64,000 bases of DNA from Cynocephalus volans (taxonomy: Eukaryota; Chordata; Mammalia; Dermoptera; Cynocephalidae): the NCBI RefSeq assembly GCF_027409185.1, contig NC_084472.1:96054427-96118426 (forward strand). Direction: 5' to 3'. Every line of letters starts with the position of its first letter. The stretch's first letter is position 1. A model generated the notes under the pieces. It was not told the origin of the DNA. It worked only from the letters and a program-made list of their open reading frames with translations, and searched no databases. Positions 10,620-22,545 of this stretch are shown here, piece after piece. A program made the position numbers and the translations under genes.

Positions 10620-11480
10620 TGGCAATGGAAATCTAGATTTTTATGATTACTATGCATTCAAACATAGATATCAAGCAGAAAGTTCAATATATGTGTCTGG
10701 ATCTCAAAGGAAAGTCAAGGTTAGAAATATGTGTCATCATTAATACAAGCCATGGGACTGGTGTGATTTGCTTAGATATCAATATTGGAAAGAAGAGAGG
10801 ATGGTCCAGGACAGAGCCCTGCAACATCACAACACTTAGAGGTCAGGTGTAAAAGAGAAACAAGGAAAGGAGACTGAGAAGGAATTACCAGGAAAGAAAA
10901 GAGAGAGAAAATCATTTCAGGAAGAAGGAAATGTTAAGAAGATTGAATGCCGCTGAGAGGTCTCATAAGGAGAATAACAGAAGCTACCTTTGGACATGAA
11001 ACACAGAGAATGTTCCCGACCTCGACAAGACTGGTTTTATGGTACTTTGGGGGCTAGATGGAATTTGAAATGAGTGGAAGGTGAACACTTGGAGTGAATG
11101 AGTGTGGCCATCTCTTGAGGAAATTTTTTTGTGACTTAGCAACAGAGAATAGGGTTCAGAGAAATCAGACAGTGATAGTCCTCGAGTCTTTCTTTTAAAG
11201 ATCAATTTGGTATTTGACAAATTTACTCTAGCTGTAGTGTGGAAAATAGATTCTAGGGAGGAGTTGTCAAAAATATTTTGACAAAATGTCAAAAATGTGG
11301 AGAGAGTAGTATTCATCTTTGTGAAAATTGATAGTGACATTCATAAGGCGGAGGTGGTGTTGAAGTTGGAGAGAAATGGGCAGTAAGATAGAAAAAGGCT
11401 TTAGTACCTAATGAGATGTTTTGGAATGAGAGAATTATGACATTCTGGCTTGGGCAATTGGGCAGACGATGACGCCACTT
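10620..11480 (+). repeat. Probable old interspersed repeat, family not identified
   Basis: Segments such as AGCCATGGGACTGG, GACAGAGCCCTGCAACATC, AGGAGACTGAGAAGGA and GCCGCTGAGAGGTC recall a widespread mammalian repeat whose family name I cannot give with certainty. No coding capacity. Confidence 0.35.
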
Positions 11481-12815
11481 ATTTAGGAAAAGAACAATAG
11501 CAGAGGAGGTATGGGGAATATGCTGAGCCCATTTTTGAAAAAGATAAAATATTGTAAATTCTGGGTAAAAGTGATCTTCTTAGTTACTTACCTTTAGGGT
11601 GTCTTTTTAGTTATAAATGATGTTTGCATTTTATAGGGAATTCTGTGCTGGCCTGTCTGAGACTCAGGCTGTCAGTCTTTGCTGATGGGCAGAGAGAACA
11701 TATGAATACATAAAAATAAAAGCAACAAAAAACAAAATTAGAAAATAATGTCCCTAAATATACCAAAGTTAAAGAAAGAATAACAAATGTTCAGCAATTC
11801 CAGGCTATCTCTTCCAAGGAGCAGTAGTTATGTTTAAAGAAGCTATTGTTAATTGATGGCCCTGTAAATACACTCTTTATTCTTAAAATATTAAGTTTTA
11901 AATCTGTCTTAAGTAGAATTTATAATGTCAACTGATATAAATTCTGCTATCCCAAGTACTTCATGCAAGATTTAGGTGGTGTTCTATAAAACTTGGTATA
12001 AGCAGCAGTGAAGTCAGATCATTAGAGAGCCTAATAAATATATTTTTAATGATTGCTTGTCTCTTACAATAATACATGTACCTGGCTGTTAAGTTCAATT
12101 TTTAAGTAAAAAAATAATTTGCCCCATACCAGTTAATGAGATTTAAAGGTAAGTTCCAGTCTCACATGTTAACCATTCCCAATGGCTAATTGTTCAGCAG
12201 GAAGTGTGATGCTGTGCACGCTTAAAGTGTGATTTCCTCTATAAGGAAAAAGGTTAAATTAGAAGCCAGGAGGCCAGAGTTGTTTCTCTATCAATGAGTA
12301 ACTTCCAATTTTGCTCTGGGCAAATGCTTTCATTCCTATGACACACAATCTAAACACTATGAATAAAAATATATGCCCTATTGCCCTCTTTAATGTTGGG
12401 GTTTTGCAATGATGCCAGGAAAGAGCTTTAGGATTTTTATCTCTGCTACAAAACAGCATAGTAGCCAAATTTATTTCTCAAATTATTTTGAGAACTATTT
12501 TTGTTATATTTACCATGGGAATTTTTTAATGGATGCTGTATTGATGCTGTATTATTAATTCAACTAAGAAACTGGTTGGATTAACTTTGGCCCATTGAAA
12601 ACTGGATTCTGTATACATTGTAGAAATCTCTTTTATATTGTTTTTCTACAGTTGAGAAAGTGATGACTCACTTTGTTGAAAATTCTGAAAATACAAAAAA
12701 ACCCCAGAATTATGTAGTAGCAAAAAAATAACTTTCAATTCTTAATTCTACAATCCTGTGAGATGCTTGCTACTTCCTTCCATTTCTTTCTTTTTAAAAT
12801 AATTAAAATTGGAAT
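11481..12815. other. Unassigned sequence
   Basis: No gene, RNA or named repeat recognised. Confidence 0.35.
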
Positions 12816-12825
12816 ATGTATACAT

Positions 12826-12894
12826 ATAGGTACTTCAAAAATTTAGTGGAAAAACAGAATTGAGATAATACAAATCTTTCCATGAACTTTTTGT
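12826..12894. mobile_element. Short inverted-repeat element (mariner-like MITE candidate)
   Basis: The ends are imperfect inverted repeats (GGTACTTCAAAAATTTAGTGG against CCATGAACTTTTTG), about 70 bp in all, inside TA-rich sequence. A related copy lies at 56728-56795. Short TIRs and TA context suggest a Tc1/mariner non-autonomous element; the family is not certain. Confidence 0.45.
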
Positions 12895-14170
12895 TTATAT
12901 ATTACCAACACTTTTGTATTATTTATTTTCCACTTAACATTAATTGTATCATAAGCATTTACTATTTTCTTAAAACTTCTTTGAAAATTATAACTCTTAA
13001 TTACTACAACCTATTTACCTCTTTGGAAACAGCAATTTAATTAATGTTTGTTAATTTTGCTTTTCATTGTTAATTTTTACAAATAATATTTTAGTAAACA
13101 ACCATTTTAAAATCTTAACTTAAATCTTCTCTTTTTGGGGGGAATGAATTTCTAGGAATTCTTAAAGAATACTATTAAGTGATTGATTATCTCACTCGAA
13201 TAAAAACAGAAATTATCAGAATATGAAAATTTAAAATATTTAAGTTTATATTATTCCTTTGAGCCATGATGTACATTGATCCTTAGGAAATCATTAAATA
13301 TTTTTTGTCTTTTTGTTTTTTAGTTTCTAACCTTTTTACAAATGAAGACAAATTAATTCAATGCAAAATACGTGTTAAAACTTAGGGAGTGAAAAAACCA
13401 GTCAGTTAGGGGAGAGCCTTTGTTTCTGGTGTTAGGATCTTGTGAGAAAGAGGAACAGGTTCCTGTGTCTATGGCTGGAAGCAGGAAGCAGTTTAAGAGG
13501 CAGAAGTGCAGGGTGAGGGGTGAGGGCAAACGTGGGGAAGACAGACTTCGCCATGAGCTTCCTGGCTCAGCCTGAGTTTCCTCATTGAAACTGCTATGGG
13601 GCATATCCTGAGAGTTCAGAGGATACTTTGAAGAAGATTCTTCCTTGAAATAAGTTACTGAAGTTTTAGACTTAGGGAATAAGTCATTTCACAGATGGAA
13701 TTATTACATACCACCTATTGCCAGCCACCTGCCACCTTGATACAGACTGTGAGTATCTGTGTGTGGCACAGAGAATTAGGTTGCAAGGGCTGCAGGGTCT
13801 GCAGCACACATCTTTCTCTGTCCATTCTATTGCCAATAGACAGATCTGTTCTTTCCAGAGTTTGAGGGTGAAAAGTACATAATTCAATCTGTTCATTTCG
13901 GGGTATTTGGGTGTATTATTTCTCACAATAGATTTTTTAGCTGCCTGCCATGGGCTGGAAATTAGAACAGTGTATGAATATATTGAAAAACATTTGATTT
14001 TATAGTAATTATAAAGTATTATTCTGATTTCAATATTTAAATAGATGTTTGGTTAAGTGCAGAAAAACAAAAGTGAAAAGACTATCCATGATCCCACATC
14101 TCCAACACAGCCAACATGCTAACATTTTCATGTATGTTTTCCAGTCTTTTAAATACGTATTTTATGATTC
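12895..14170. other. Unassigned sequence
   Basis: No gene or confident repeat found. The short open frames here do not resemble any known protein. Confidence 0.35.
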
Positions 14171-14510
14171 GACTAAGGCTTAATTATGCTGTGGTAACAG
14201 AAAACTAAAAATAGATTAACTGGGGTTTCTTGCATGTCAAATGACATGTTTGTTACAGACCAGCTGACGCTCAGCTCTACAATATCTTGGGTCCAGAACC
14301 CAGGCGGATAAGCACGTTCATATAGGTCAATGTTGTTCTCCTGGCAGAGAGACAAGACAGAAGAAGAAACATGAAATGACATTTCCACCTTCTGCTTGGA
14401 GTGGCTCATGTCACTGCTACTTACATTTCATTGGCTAAATCAAGTCCCATGGCTGAACCTGGCCTTAAAAAGGCCACCTAGAGTGTGGTTGAGCTAGAGT
14501 GTAGGTACCC
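14171..14510 (-). repeat. Possible old LTR or DNA repeat
   Basis: It starts like a recurrent mammalian repeat (GGCTTAATTATGCTGTGGTAA) and contains a segment like its later part (CAAGTCCCATGGCTGAACC). The family is uncertain; orientation is inferred from the LTR-like consensus. Confidence 0.35.
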
Positions 14511-15998
14511 TGATTCATAGTTAAGAGCTCGTCCAGTGACTGTGGACTGGCTCTGTCATGGTTGATTGTTCAGGACCAGTAGCATCACAGATGTTTCTGT
14601 TTAATGATGGATCACCAAAGCCAGGTAGACCTTTATAGGATTTCTTTATGTTTCTTTATATTCTCCATGCAAATAGCAGAATAACAGGATTTTAGGATCA
14701 ACTAGAATGAATGAAGTAAATTGAATGTACAATGTGTTAATATCTAAAAATAATTTTGCCACATAAAGTAATGCCAATGTATATATTTTTTCTTTTCATT
14801 ACTGCATTTTAAATCAAAACACAAATTACGTGGGCTAAGTGGGATAGGAAATGACTTGAATTTAGCAAAGAAACTTGTCGCCAATTCAAGAAAATAAAAT
14901 ACTGTATCACAGCAATTTAGCCTAATCTATTCTTGGCGATACTTCTTATTGTTAAATATTATCCCATTCATTTCATGATAAATTATACCTCTCTGGGTCA
15001 GAAAAAAGCATTTAAATAGAAATAATTTTAGCAGTTTTCTGATGTCACTTTATGTTTTTTCTTCCACATTTTGAATTATTTATTGGGATGCATACCACTA
15101 CAAATTCAAGTCCTATCACCAAATCAGGTTGCTAACTAATTAGAGTTTCATATTATGCTGCTGTTATCATCTTGGATATTATATCTTCAAGACAGTTTCT
15201 GTTTGGCTAATGGCACTTTTTTTTTTCATCTTTTCTAGTTTAGCCTAACCTTACATGAACCAATATTGAATGTTTTATCCTATTTTCACAATGTACTCAA
15301 TCATAAATGAATTAGGCTCCTTTACCATAGCAATAGCTAAGTGAATTTTTGTACTGTTTATATAGAAATGAATTCTATTTCTGGTAGCCATTACTCAGAA
15401 AACTTTACTCTTCTATATTTCTATATCATAATAATTCAATTCAGTTTTCTTTAGTAGTAAAATGTGTTTTCCATTAGTAGTAAAGATGTTTCTGTTTATT
15501 TTCACATAGATAGGACTATTATTTCATATTTGTCATTCTGTGCACTACTTAGAGTTTTATTTGTGTTTAAAATTTAAAACAGTGAAACAGTGCTAACCAT
15601 AAGGTCTAATATTTTTGCTTTACAGTTTCAATTTTAAGTGCATGTGAAATATTTTATGGAATTTAAATAATATTTTTAAATTGAAATATGTTGTTTTTTC
15701 TAATGGCCACTTATTTGTTTTAAAACTACAGAATGAATCAAAGGAAAAAAATATAATTTAGTAGTTGTCTAAATTGAGCCTTTTACAGATGTTCTGAGTT
15801 TATTAATTAGTTACTGATTAATTATTTAGATAAAATATTAAAATGAAAACCAAGGATCAAAGTTCACATTGTTAGGTAGATAAAGGCTGTTGAATTCTCT
15901 TTTGGTCCTTCAGGAATTTACAAGAACTTTCAGTCATTTGTGGTACTGCTGTGAGACCAACAACAGGTTTGTAATTATTTTGAATCTGGTAAAGGAAT
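14511..15998. other. Unassigned AT-rich sequence
   Basis: No gene or repeat family recognised in this AT-rich stretch. Confidence 0.35.
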
Positions 15999-16014
15999 TT
16001 GAGGTTGGATTTCT

Positions 16015-16160
16015 TTTTTTTTTTTTTTTTGTCTTTTTTCGTGACCGGCACTCAGCCAGTGAGTGCACCGGCCAGTCCTATATAGGATCCGAACCCGCGG
16101 CGGGAGCGTCGCCACGCACCCAAGTGCCGCACTCTATCGAGTGCGCCACGGGCTCGGCCC
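16015..16160 (-). mobile_element. Monomeric tRNA-derived SINE (CYN-like)
   Basis: On the minus strand: GGGCCGAGCCCGTGGCGCAC (box A-like TGGCGCACTCG), box B-like GGGTTCGGATCC, TATATAGGACTGGCCGGTGC, a short tail and poly(A). Target duplications of 16 bp lie at 15999-16014 and 16161-16176 (one mismatch: GGATTTCT against GGGTTTCT). This is a clean insertion, so fairly recent. Confidence 0.9.
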
Positions 16161-16176
16161 TTGAGGTTGGGTTTCT

Positions 16177-17897
16177 ATACCAACACAAAATGATGTTGAC
16201 CCAAAGGAATTCAACAAAAAAAATGTTTGAAAAAGTAAAAAGAAGATGTGACTGAAACAATGTCCTTACCTTTTTCAAAATATGTAATGCAGTTAACAAT
16301 AAGTATAGTTTCATTTCTTGATTATTATTGACACTACTTTTGTTTCACAAAAGAGGAGCCTGTTAAGAATGATCCAGTCTGGATGTTAAATATGCAGGAT
16401 ATTGCACTGATTTTTGTGCCTTGTATATCTGGGAATTTGGGATAGGAGTAGAGGGATTATAATTGAAAAGAGAGGCCCTTAGTTGGAATTCCTTTGACTG
16501 TTCTCACTCAGGTATCTAAACATTGTAAAATAATTAAAATAGGTATAGCTTCCAAGTTGGCTTTTAGGCATAGTATGATTTGAGAAAGGGGGAAATCTGC
16601 CTGTACATGAATACGTACATTTATCTCATCATTAGCTTTCTTTTCTGAAAGAAAAGTATTAAATGCAAATGCTTCGTAGAGAGTTGTCCGGATTGATTTC
16701 ACTTAAGGTATTAGAGGATGATTAACCAATTTTAGGTAGAGTGTAGAGGAAGATTCAGATCCACTTCCTTTTGTCAGGTGAGTAGTTTCTAAAGCAATTC
16801 CTCAAATTGGAACTTGTGTATGTTACTGTGCAGGGGAGGTGTTAAGTGAACTAGGTGGAGAGACTGGGAAAGTCAGATGTTTTGTTGGCACCACAACTTT
16901 GACTCTGCTTTTGGGATATGTATAAGAATTGCACAGCAAGTATTCCCAATCTCTTGGGCACAGTTGGTTTTAAGTGAAAGTGTAAAGAAAGTAGTTACCA
17001 TCAGCATATTTCCACCTCCTTTCAAGTATTTTCTCCTTTTCCCGCACTGGCATATGACCTAGAGGTGCTGCTAGCATCCATGTCCCACATGATGTCCTAA
17101 AACTCTTTACCAGCTTTCTGTCCCCTTTCATCTCTTTCCCTCAATGTCTGATGAATCCTGCCTTCAAATAGTCAAAACCATACCAAAGATCTGATAAAAT
17201 AATACAAATTATACAGAAGTAGGTGAAAGACATCTCTTTCTAGGGGTTTTGGCATCTTAATTCAGAGTAATGATTAACCCAAATGAATCTAATATGGAAG
17301 AATTTGAGGAACCAGGGATAATCCTGTTGGGGAGATATTTGAGAAGAGTAGATTTCTAGGAATTTCCAAATAGTTGTTTACCTAGCTTTCATTTAATATG
17401 GGGTCTATATTTAGGACTTTAAGTAAAACCAAAATGTAAAAATAAAATATTCCTGGCATTTAACATAGGAGATTGGCAGAAGGACAGTTAATATGCTTCA
17501 AAAATAAAAGCTTAAACACCCTTTCATTTTCACTGCCAGTGCCAGTAGCATTATATGAGGTTTGCTTCAAAACTGTGAATTTGAGCAACCACAATGCAAT
17601 TATATTTGAAGAGCTGGAGACAGGTTTCCTTAAATAGATGTCCCAGCTCAAAGTAGGGATTTAAATACCTTGCTTAGAAATTTGCAATTTATCTCCAGTT
17701 TTAAGTTTACTAGTATTTAAATTTTGTTTTTTATTATTGGAATTAATTTATAATTTTAAAACAAGTTTTAAATCAAATTTCAAATTAATTTAAACTTAAA
17801 ATCTTTTCTTACAATTTTTCTACACTTTAAACTATGTAGACCATTCACTTGAGGCATATTGCTAAATGAATTAACAATTTAAATATATTCTAGCAGG
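16177..17897. other. Unassigned sequence
   Basis: No gene or named repeat recognised; short open frames only. Confidence 0.35.
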
Positions 17898-17902
17898 GCA
17901 GT

Positions 17903-18584
17903 TGTATTAGTCCGTTTTTGTTGCTTCTAACAAAATACCTGCAACTGGGTGATTTATAAAGAAAACAAAATTTATTGCTTACAGTTTCTGAGGGTGGGAA
18001 GGCCAAAGTCCATCTGGTGGTGGTGACAGTGACCCAGGGGTCTCACATTGCAAGATGGTGGAAGCAGAGAGAGCAGAGAGAGAGAAAGACAGACTCTCCC
18101 CTTCTTTTAAGGCCTTCAGAACCACACCCCTGACCACCATTTTTAATCCATTCACTACTGCACGGTCCTACAATCCAATCACCTCTTCAAGGCTCCACCT
18201 TTCAATTGCCATAATAGCATTTCCCATCCTTTTAATGATATGGACAAACCACTTCTGCTTTTTGTTTTGCTTTTGTAACACTAACTGCCTTTTGTATCAT
18301 CTTAGCCCCTGCTGCATGGATTGAAACCTAAAACCGTGGAGAATGTAACCTATATAACCCTTTGCAAACCTGGAGTCAGGGCTCAGACTTTGGAGTGTGA
18401 ACTCCTCTGTGCCCACTGGTATAATAAATCTTTGAGTTCTCCAACCCCCCGAGTGATGCTTGGTTTCTTGGCAGTCTGTCCTGTAACATTAACAGTCATA
18501 GTGGGGACTAAGTTTCTAATATATAAAACTTGGAGGACACCAAGCTTCAGGGGGTTTTGGGGGGACATAATTCAATCCACTACA
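17903..18584 (-). mobile_element. MaLR solo LTR (MST/MLT1-like) carrying a nested LTR
   Basis: The plus strand runs from TGTATTAGTCCGTTTTTG (complement of a MaLR 3' end) to GGGGACATAATTCAATCC..TACA (complement of the 5' end). A 5-bp target duplication GCAGT flanks it (17898-17902 and 18585-18589), the length expected for ERVL/MaLR integration. A 253-bp LTR at 18236-18488 interrupts it. Confidence 0.85.
18236..18488 (+). mobile_element. Nested short ERV1-like solo LTR
   Basis: It begins TGATATGG and ends CTGTAACA, with TTAA on each side (18232-18235 and 18489-18492), a 4-bp duplication typical of gammaretrovirus-like ERVs. It has a TATATAA box near 18350 and AATAAA at 18422-18427, placing U3, R and U5 on the plus strand. 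It splits the MaLR LTR and is therefore younger. I do not recognise the family. Confidence 0.7.
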
Positions 18585-18589
18585 GCAGT

Positions 18590-19439
18590 CAAATGTACAA
18601 TTAGAGGATATTTGAAGGTCCTTCTGGAATTCTGATCTTACACATCTCAGAAGGCTATTTTGAGTCTATGACAGCAATGTTGTCTTCTGTTTCTTGCTCA
18701 TTGTAGGAGTTTCCAGTTTTTGCCAAGACTGCAAATTAGCACAATCTGCTGCCTCTCACCAACTAATCAACCTAGGTAAACTGTGGAGGAAAACACAATG
18801 TGGACTCATACAAATGTGAGAAATCTCTAGGAAAAAAGAAAACTACTTTGAACAGGTATGTGGCCAGGCAGGTAGATGGCTGTGGCATGAGTAAAGGGCT
18901 TTTGTCTCAGCATAAGTCAGAAGAGAGCAGTTTAAATAGTGCCTTTGCTTCCATGTGGACTTCTCATTTGTTGCAGGATTTGGCAGTGGCTATTCAAACC
19001 TTTGAAAGCCAAGACCTCAAATGGCCCATTCCCCTGCTGGAGGTGTCCACAGTGGTAAAATCAAGGCAAGGCAAAAACCTTGATAGAATAAAGAATTGGG
19101 GAAAACTAATTGGTGAGGGCTGACCAGCATTGGCTTTCTATTTTTCATTTAGTCCCTCTAAATTCCAGAGCTGATGGATGACAATTGAGGGAGATTGCCT
19201 TTTCTTTGGTGTTTGAACATAGAGTCATTAACCTGAAGGCTATGTGGTGCGGTGAAATCAAATGGGAGTGATTAATTCTAGCTCAAGTGGTAACTTGAGC
19301 TCTTCACTGGAGAGAAAGCCCACTCCCTTCATATACACTTGACCTAGGATTGACCTAGACTAGGCTTTCTTCTGCTACTCCCAATTCATATTAACAGCTA
19401 ACGTATCTCCTCAAGAATAAGCCAAAATAACAATAATAA
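18590..19439. other. Unassigned sequence
   Basis: No repeat family recognised. A 107-codon open frame (18800-19123) has no recognisable domain and is probably chance. Confidence 0.35.
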
Positions 19440-19837
19440 AAGTCAAAATGATGAGATGTAACTTATTTAAATTAAAAGCTACAGTAACATAAGTTTCTTA
19501 AATTTTAAAACTACAAATTTGACAACATATCCACAGTATTATGACTGAAGAAGCATAATTTGAAATAAACACAATAAATATGCAAAAGGGGACAGGGGAA
19601 GAACAAGTTGTAATTAAAAATAATCAAATAGAAATGCTCAATGTGAAAAAACTAATAGCTGGATAAAGAACATAATGGAAGGATTGTATAAAAGAATGGG
19701 TAGAGCTGAAGAATAAATTCATTGATTGTGAGACAGTATAGAAATTGTTTCCTAGAAGGAAATAAATATAATAGAACAGCTGAGAAATATGAAGACTAGT
19801 GGAAGTGCAGACATCCAGATATGGGAGTTCTAGAGAC

Positions 19838-19876
<39 letters not shown>

Positions 19877-19965
19877 AAAATGATAAAGGTAAATTTCTAA
19901 GAATTAAAAGAAAAGAAGTCTTTCAAATTAAAATATCACATACAGTGTCAAACTAAAGAGCCTTA
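19440..19965 (+). mobile_element. Possible old L1 ORF1-region fragment
   Basis: Very degraded sequence resembling the coiled-coil and RRM-entry portion of old L1 ORF1 in plus orientation (ATATGGGAGTTCTAGAGACAG near 19816, like the family's IMGVPE region). The GA microsatellite sits within it. Confidence 0.4.
19836..19875. repeat. (GA)n microsatellite
   Basis: About 40 bases of near-uninterrupted GA dinucleotide. Confidence 0.9.
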
Positions 19966-20419
19966 GGCATTTTGCAATGGTTTGGATGAAGTGGCCTAGA
20001 GGTGATATGCAAAATTCTTAGGGTCAATAAATATGGGAGCTAGACATCCCGTAATCCCTATGGGGGATGGATGATGGTCTAAAAGGCATAAGAAATTAGG
20101 GTAAGGATGAAGTTGCAAATGGGAAAACGTGACTGGAGACCACTTTGGTGGTATACATGTAATACAGACTCTCATGAAAGCAATAAGAGGTCGTTGCTGT
20201 GATTAAGAAAATGGTCAAAATGGGAGTTTTGATTCCTCTTATCTTCTTTTTTTAAAAGTCTTGTCTGGCCAGTGGACAAGACAGATGGTTCCTAGAGGTT
20301 AATACTTTCAAGGATTGAACAAGATGATACTTCTGATTGCTTCAATTGTAACTGATACTGTAAAGAATATAAAGAAAGTATATCAGATCAAGGGAGATGG
20401 CACTCCATTGATAAGATAA

Positions 20420-20822
20420 GAAAACCTTTACAGAAATTAAATTTAGTTGAGTTTATTTGAGCAAAAACTGATTCATGAACAGGGCAGCAATCAGAATCAG
20501 GAGAGGTTCAGAGGTTCTGTGTGTCTGTAAATACTACCCAGCAAAGTGGGCAGGTAGTATTTATAGACACACAGAAACAGTGTGATTGGTTACAGATGGG
20601 TGTCTGCCTTATTTGGGCATGGTATAATGAGGGATTTGCTTTACGTGGACATAGTCTGATCAGTTGGAAGCTTGTGATTGGCTGAGACTCCAGCTATTTG
20701 TTATGAGAATATACACTTAAGTTAGATTGCTGTTTGTATACATTCTAAATTAGGTTGCAGTTCCCTATGTTGGAAGTCAAAATATAGAAACAGGTTTAGG
20801 CCAAATCTAATTTAATTTAACA
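20420..20822 (-). repeat. LTR-like old repeat containing a 23-bp hairpin
   Basis: The segment TTTATTTGAGCAAAAACTGATTC and the following ATTGGCTGAGACTCC recall a mammalian LTR family I cannot name. At 20516-20538 and 20553-20575 there is an inverted repeat with 23-bp arms, one mismatch, and a 14-nt loop. Orientation is uncertain. Confidence 0.4.
20516..20575. repeat. Long inverted repeat (hairpin)
   Basis: The left arm ends in ...TAAATACTACC, the right arm starts GGTAGTATTTA. The arms are 23 bp with a single mismatch, separated by 14 bases. It could form a strong cruciform or RNA stem. Confidence 0.85.
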
Positions 20823-21634
20823 TTAATACAGCCATTCCAATTTGGAGATTCAGCCAGTCATGATTTGCATTCTTGAGGAAAGTGAATCAGTATTTATTCA
20901 CTGCATTGCCATGGAGGTTTTTAAATTTGCTAGCATACTTCCATATTCTTGGAGTTAAAAGTCACTAAAAGAAAGTCAGTGTGCTACACTGATACCATGA
21001 TAATTGCCTTTTCAGGAAAGAATGATCAGAAGCAAGGCACCCAGATGAAAAACAGGGCTGGCTGATAAATCCCACTAAGCGTTGTGTGTCTTCCTGGTTT
21101 ATTTAAAAGAGATACTAGAACTGAGGATGCAGAATACGGGGCACATGGCCATTTTGTACAGCCTTGATGAAGAAGTCAAGTGCAACTTTGCACAAGGGCA
21201 TTAGTAGTGGAATTAGCAGAGGAAAAAAGAGTTAGGCTTCTACCCTCAGTGGAGGGTTTGACTATTTGTAGACTATGGTGCTTTAACCAAAGGATTTGCT
21301 ATATTGTCAGGAAAATGGGTCCTATATAACTGAACAATAAAGAAGACAACTGTATGGTTTTCTGTATGAATGTATCTGGACACTTACAGGAAGAATTAAA
21401 GTGGATGACATGAATACCTGCCAGTGACAGCAACAAAAATCCAAGGACTTCTGACTTCTGCCTAAGATGTAAGCTCCTAGAAAGTGTATCTCTCTACCTT
21501 ATAACAAGAACAAGCCAAACGATTCTCAAAATCATAACATATCTTGAACTCAGCAGAGACCTGATGTCGTAGGACAGCAAATAGCCTGGAATCTGAGGGA
21601 AGACAGGTGCCTCAAAGGCGGGGCAGAATAAACA
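20823..21634. other. Unassigned sequence upstream of an L1 end
   Basis: No family recognised with confidence. The last 150 bases lead straight into the L1 3' end and might be a rearranged L1 5' part. Confidence 0.3.
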
Positions 21635-21639
21635 TAAAT

Positions 21640-22200
21640 TCACCCATATTTATGGCAGCTTTATTTGCAATGGCCAAGAGTTGGAACCAATGTAAATGTC
21701 CATTGTTGGATGATTGGATAAAGAAATATGGTATGTATACACAATGGAATACTACTCAGCCATAAAAAAGAATGAAATACTGCCATTTGCAGCAACATGG
21801 ATGAACTTAGAGAAAATCACATTAAATGAGATAAGCCAGGCTCAGAAAAAGAAATACTGCAAGTCCTTACTCGTAAGTGGGATCTAAAAAATAAATAAAT
21901 AAAAAACAGAAAGAAAGACACAACAATTACAATAGTATGTGGTACTTTCAAAAGGGGAGAACAGATCTGAGGTTACCAGAGGTGGGAAAGGGTAAAAAGG
22001 AGAGGCAAGGGAGGAATTGGTAAAGGGACACAAAAAACGATTACACTGTGTAGTGCTGAATATACTAATTTGACCTGATTTGAGCATCACATATTGCACA
22101 CAGGTATTGATATTCAACTCTATACCCCACAGATATGTAAATCAACTATGTTGCAATAAAAAATAAATAAAAGAAAAAAGCAAAAAATACAAAAAAAGAC
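21640..22200 (+). mobile_element. 5'-truncated L1 3' end, second 3'UTR type
   Basis: It contains the end of ORF2 (CAATGGAATACTACTCAGCC, GGATGAACTTAGAGAAAATC) and a 3'UTR with GGTTACCAGAGGTGGGAAAGG and ACTAATTTGACCTGATTTG, ending in A-rich sequence after AATAAA near 22157. The 3'UTR differs from that of the full-length element at 1402, so it belongs to another L1 lineage. No target duplication was identified. Confidence 0.85.
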
Positions 22201-22545
22201 TTAATTCCCTTAAGAGGCCAAATAATCCCAAATTCCAAATACATCTGGAGTCAATGCAATCCAAATCAAAGTCATGGTAATATTTATTCTAAAAATGGAC
22301 AAGGGATTATAAGATTTACATGGAATAGCAAATAAACAAGAAGAGCCAAAACTATTTTTTCAAAGAAAAAACAAAGTTGGTACCTGCTTTAAAGACTTTC
22401 TATAAAGCTACAGAAATAAACGACATGGGCCAAAGGATAGACGCAGAACGTGACTGAATTGAAATAGACTCACACATATGTAGTCAAATGAGGTTTGCCA
22501 AATTGGAAAAGCATATAAATGGAAAAAGTCATAGTCTTTTAAAAA
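22200..22545 (+). mobile_element. Old L1 ORF2 fragment
   Basis: Degraded ORF2 sequence in plus orientation (GGAGTCAATGCAATCCAAATC... TTTATAAGATTTACATGGAA... CTATAAAGCTACAGAAAT), corresponding to the region between the reverse transcriptase and the C-terminus. Confidence 0.7.
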
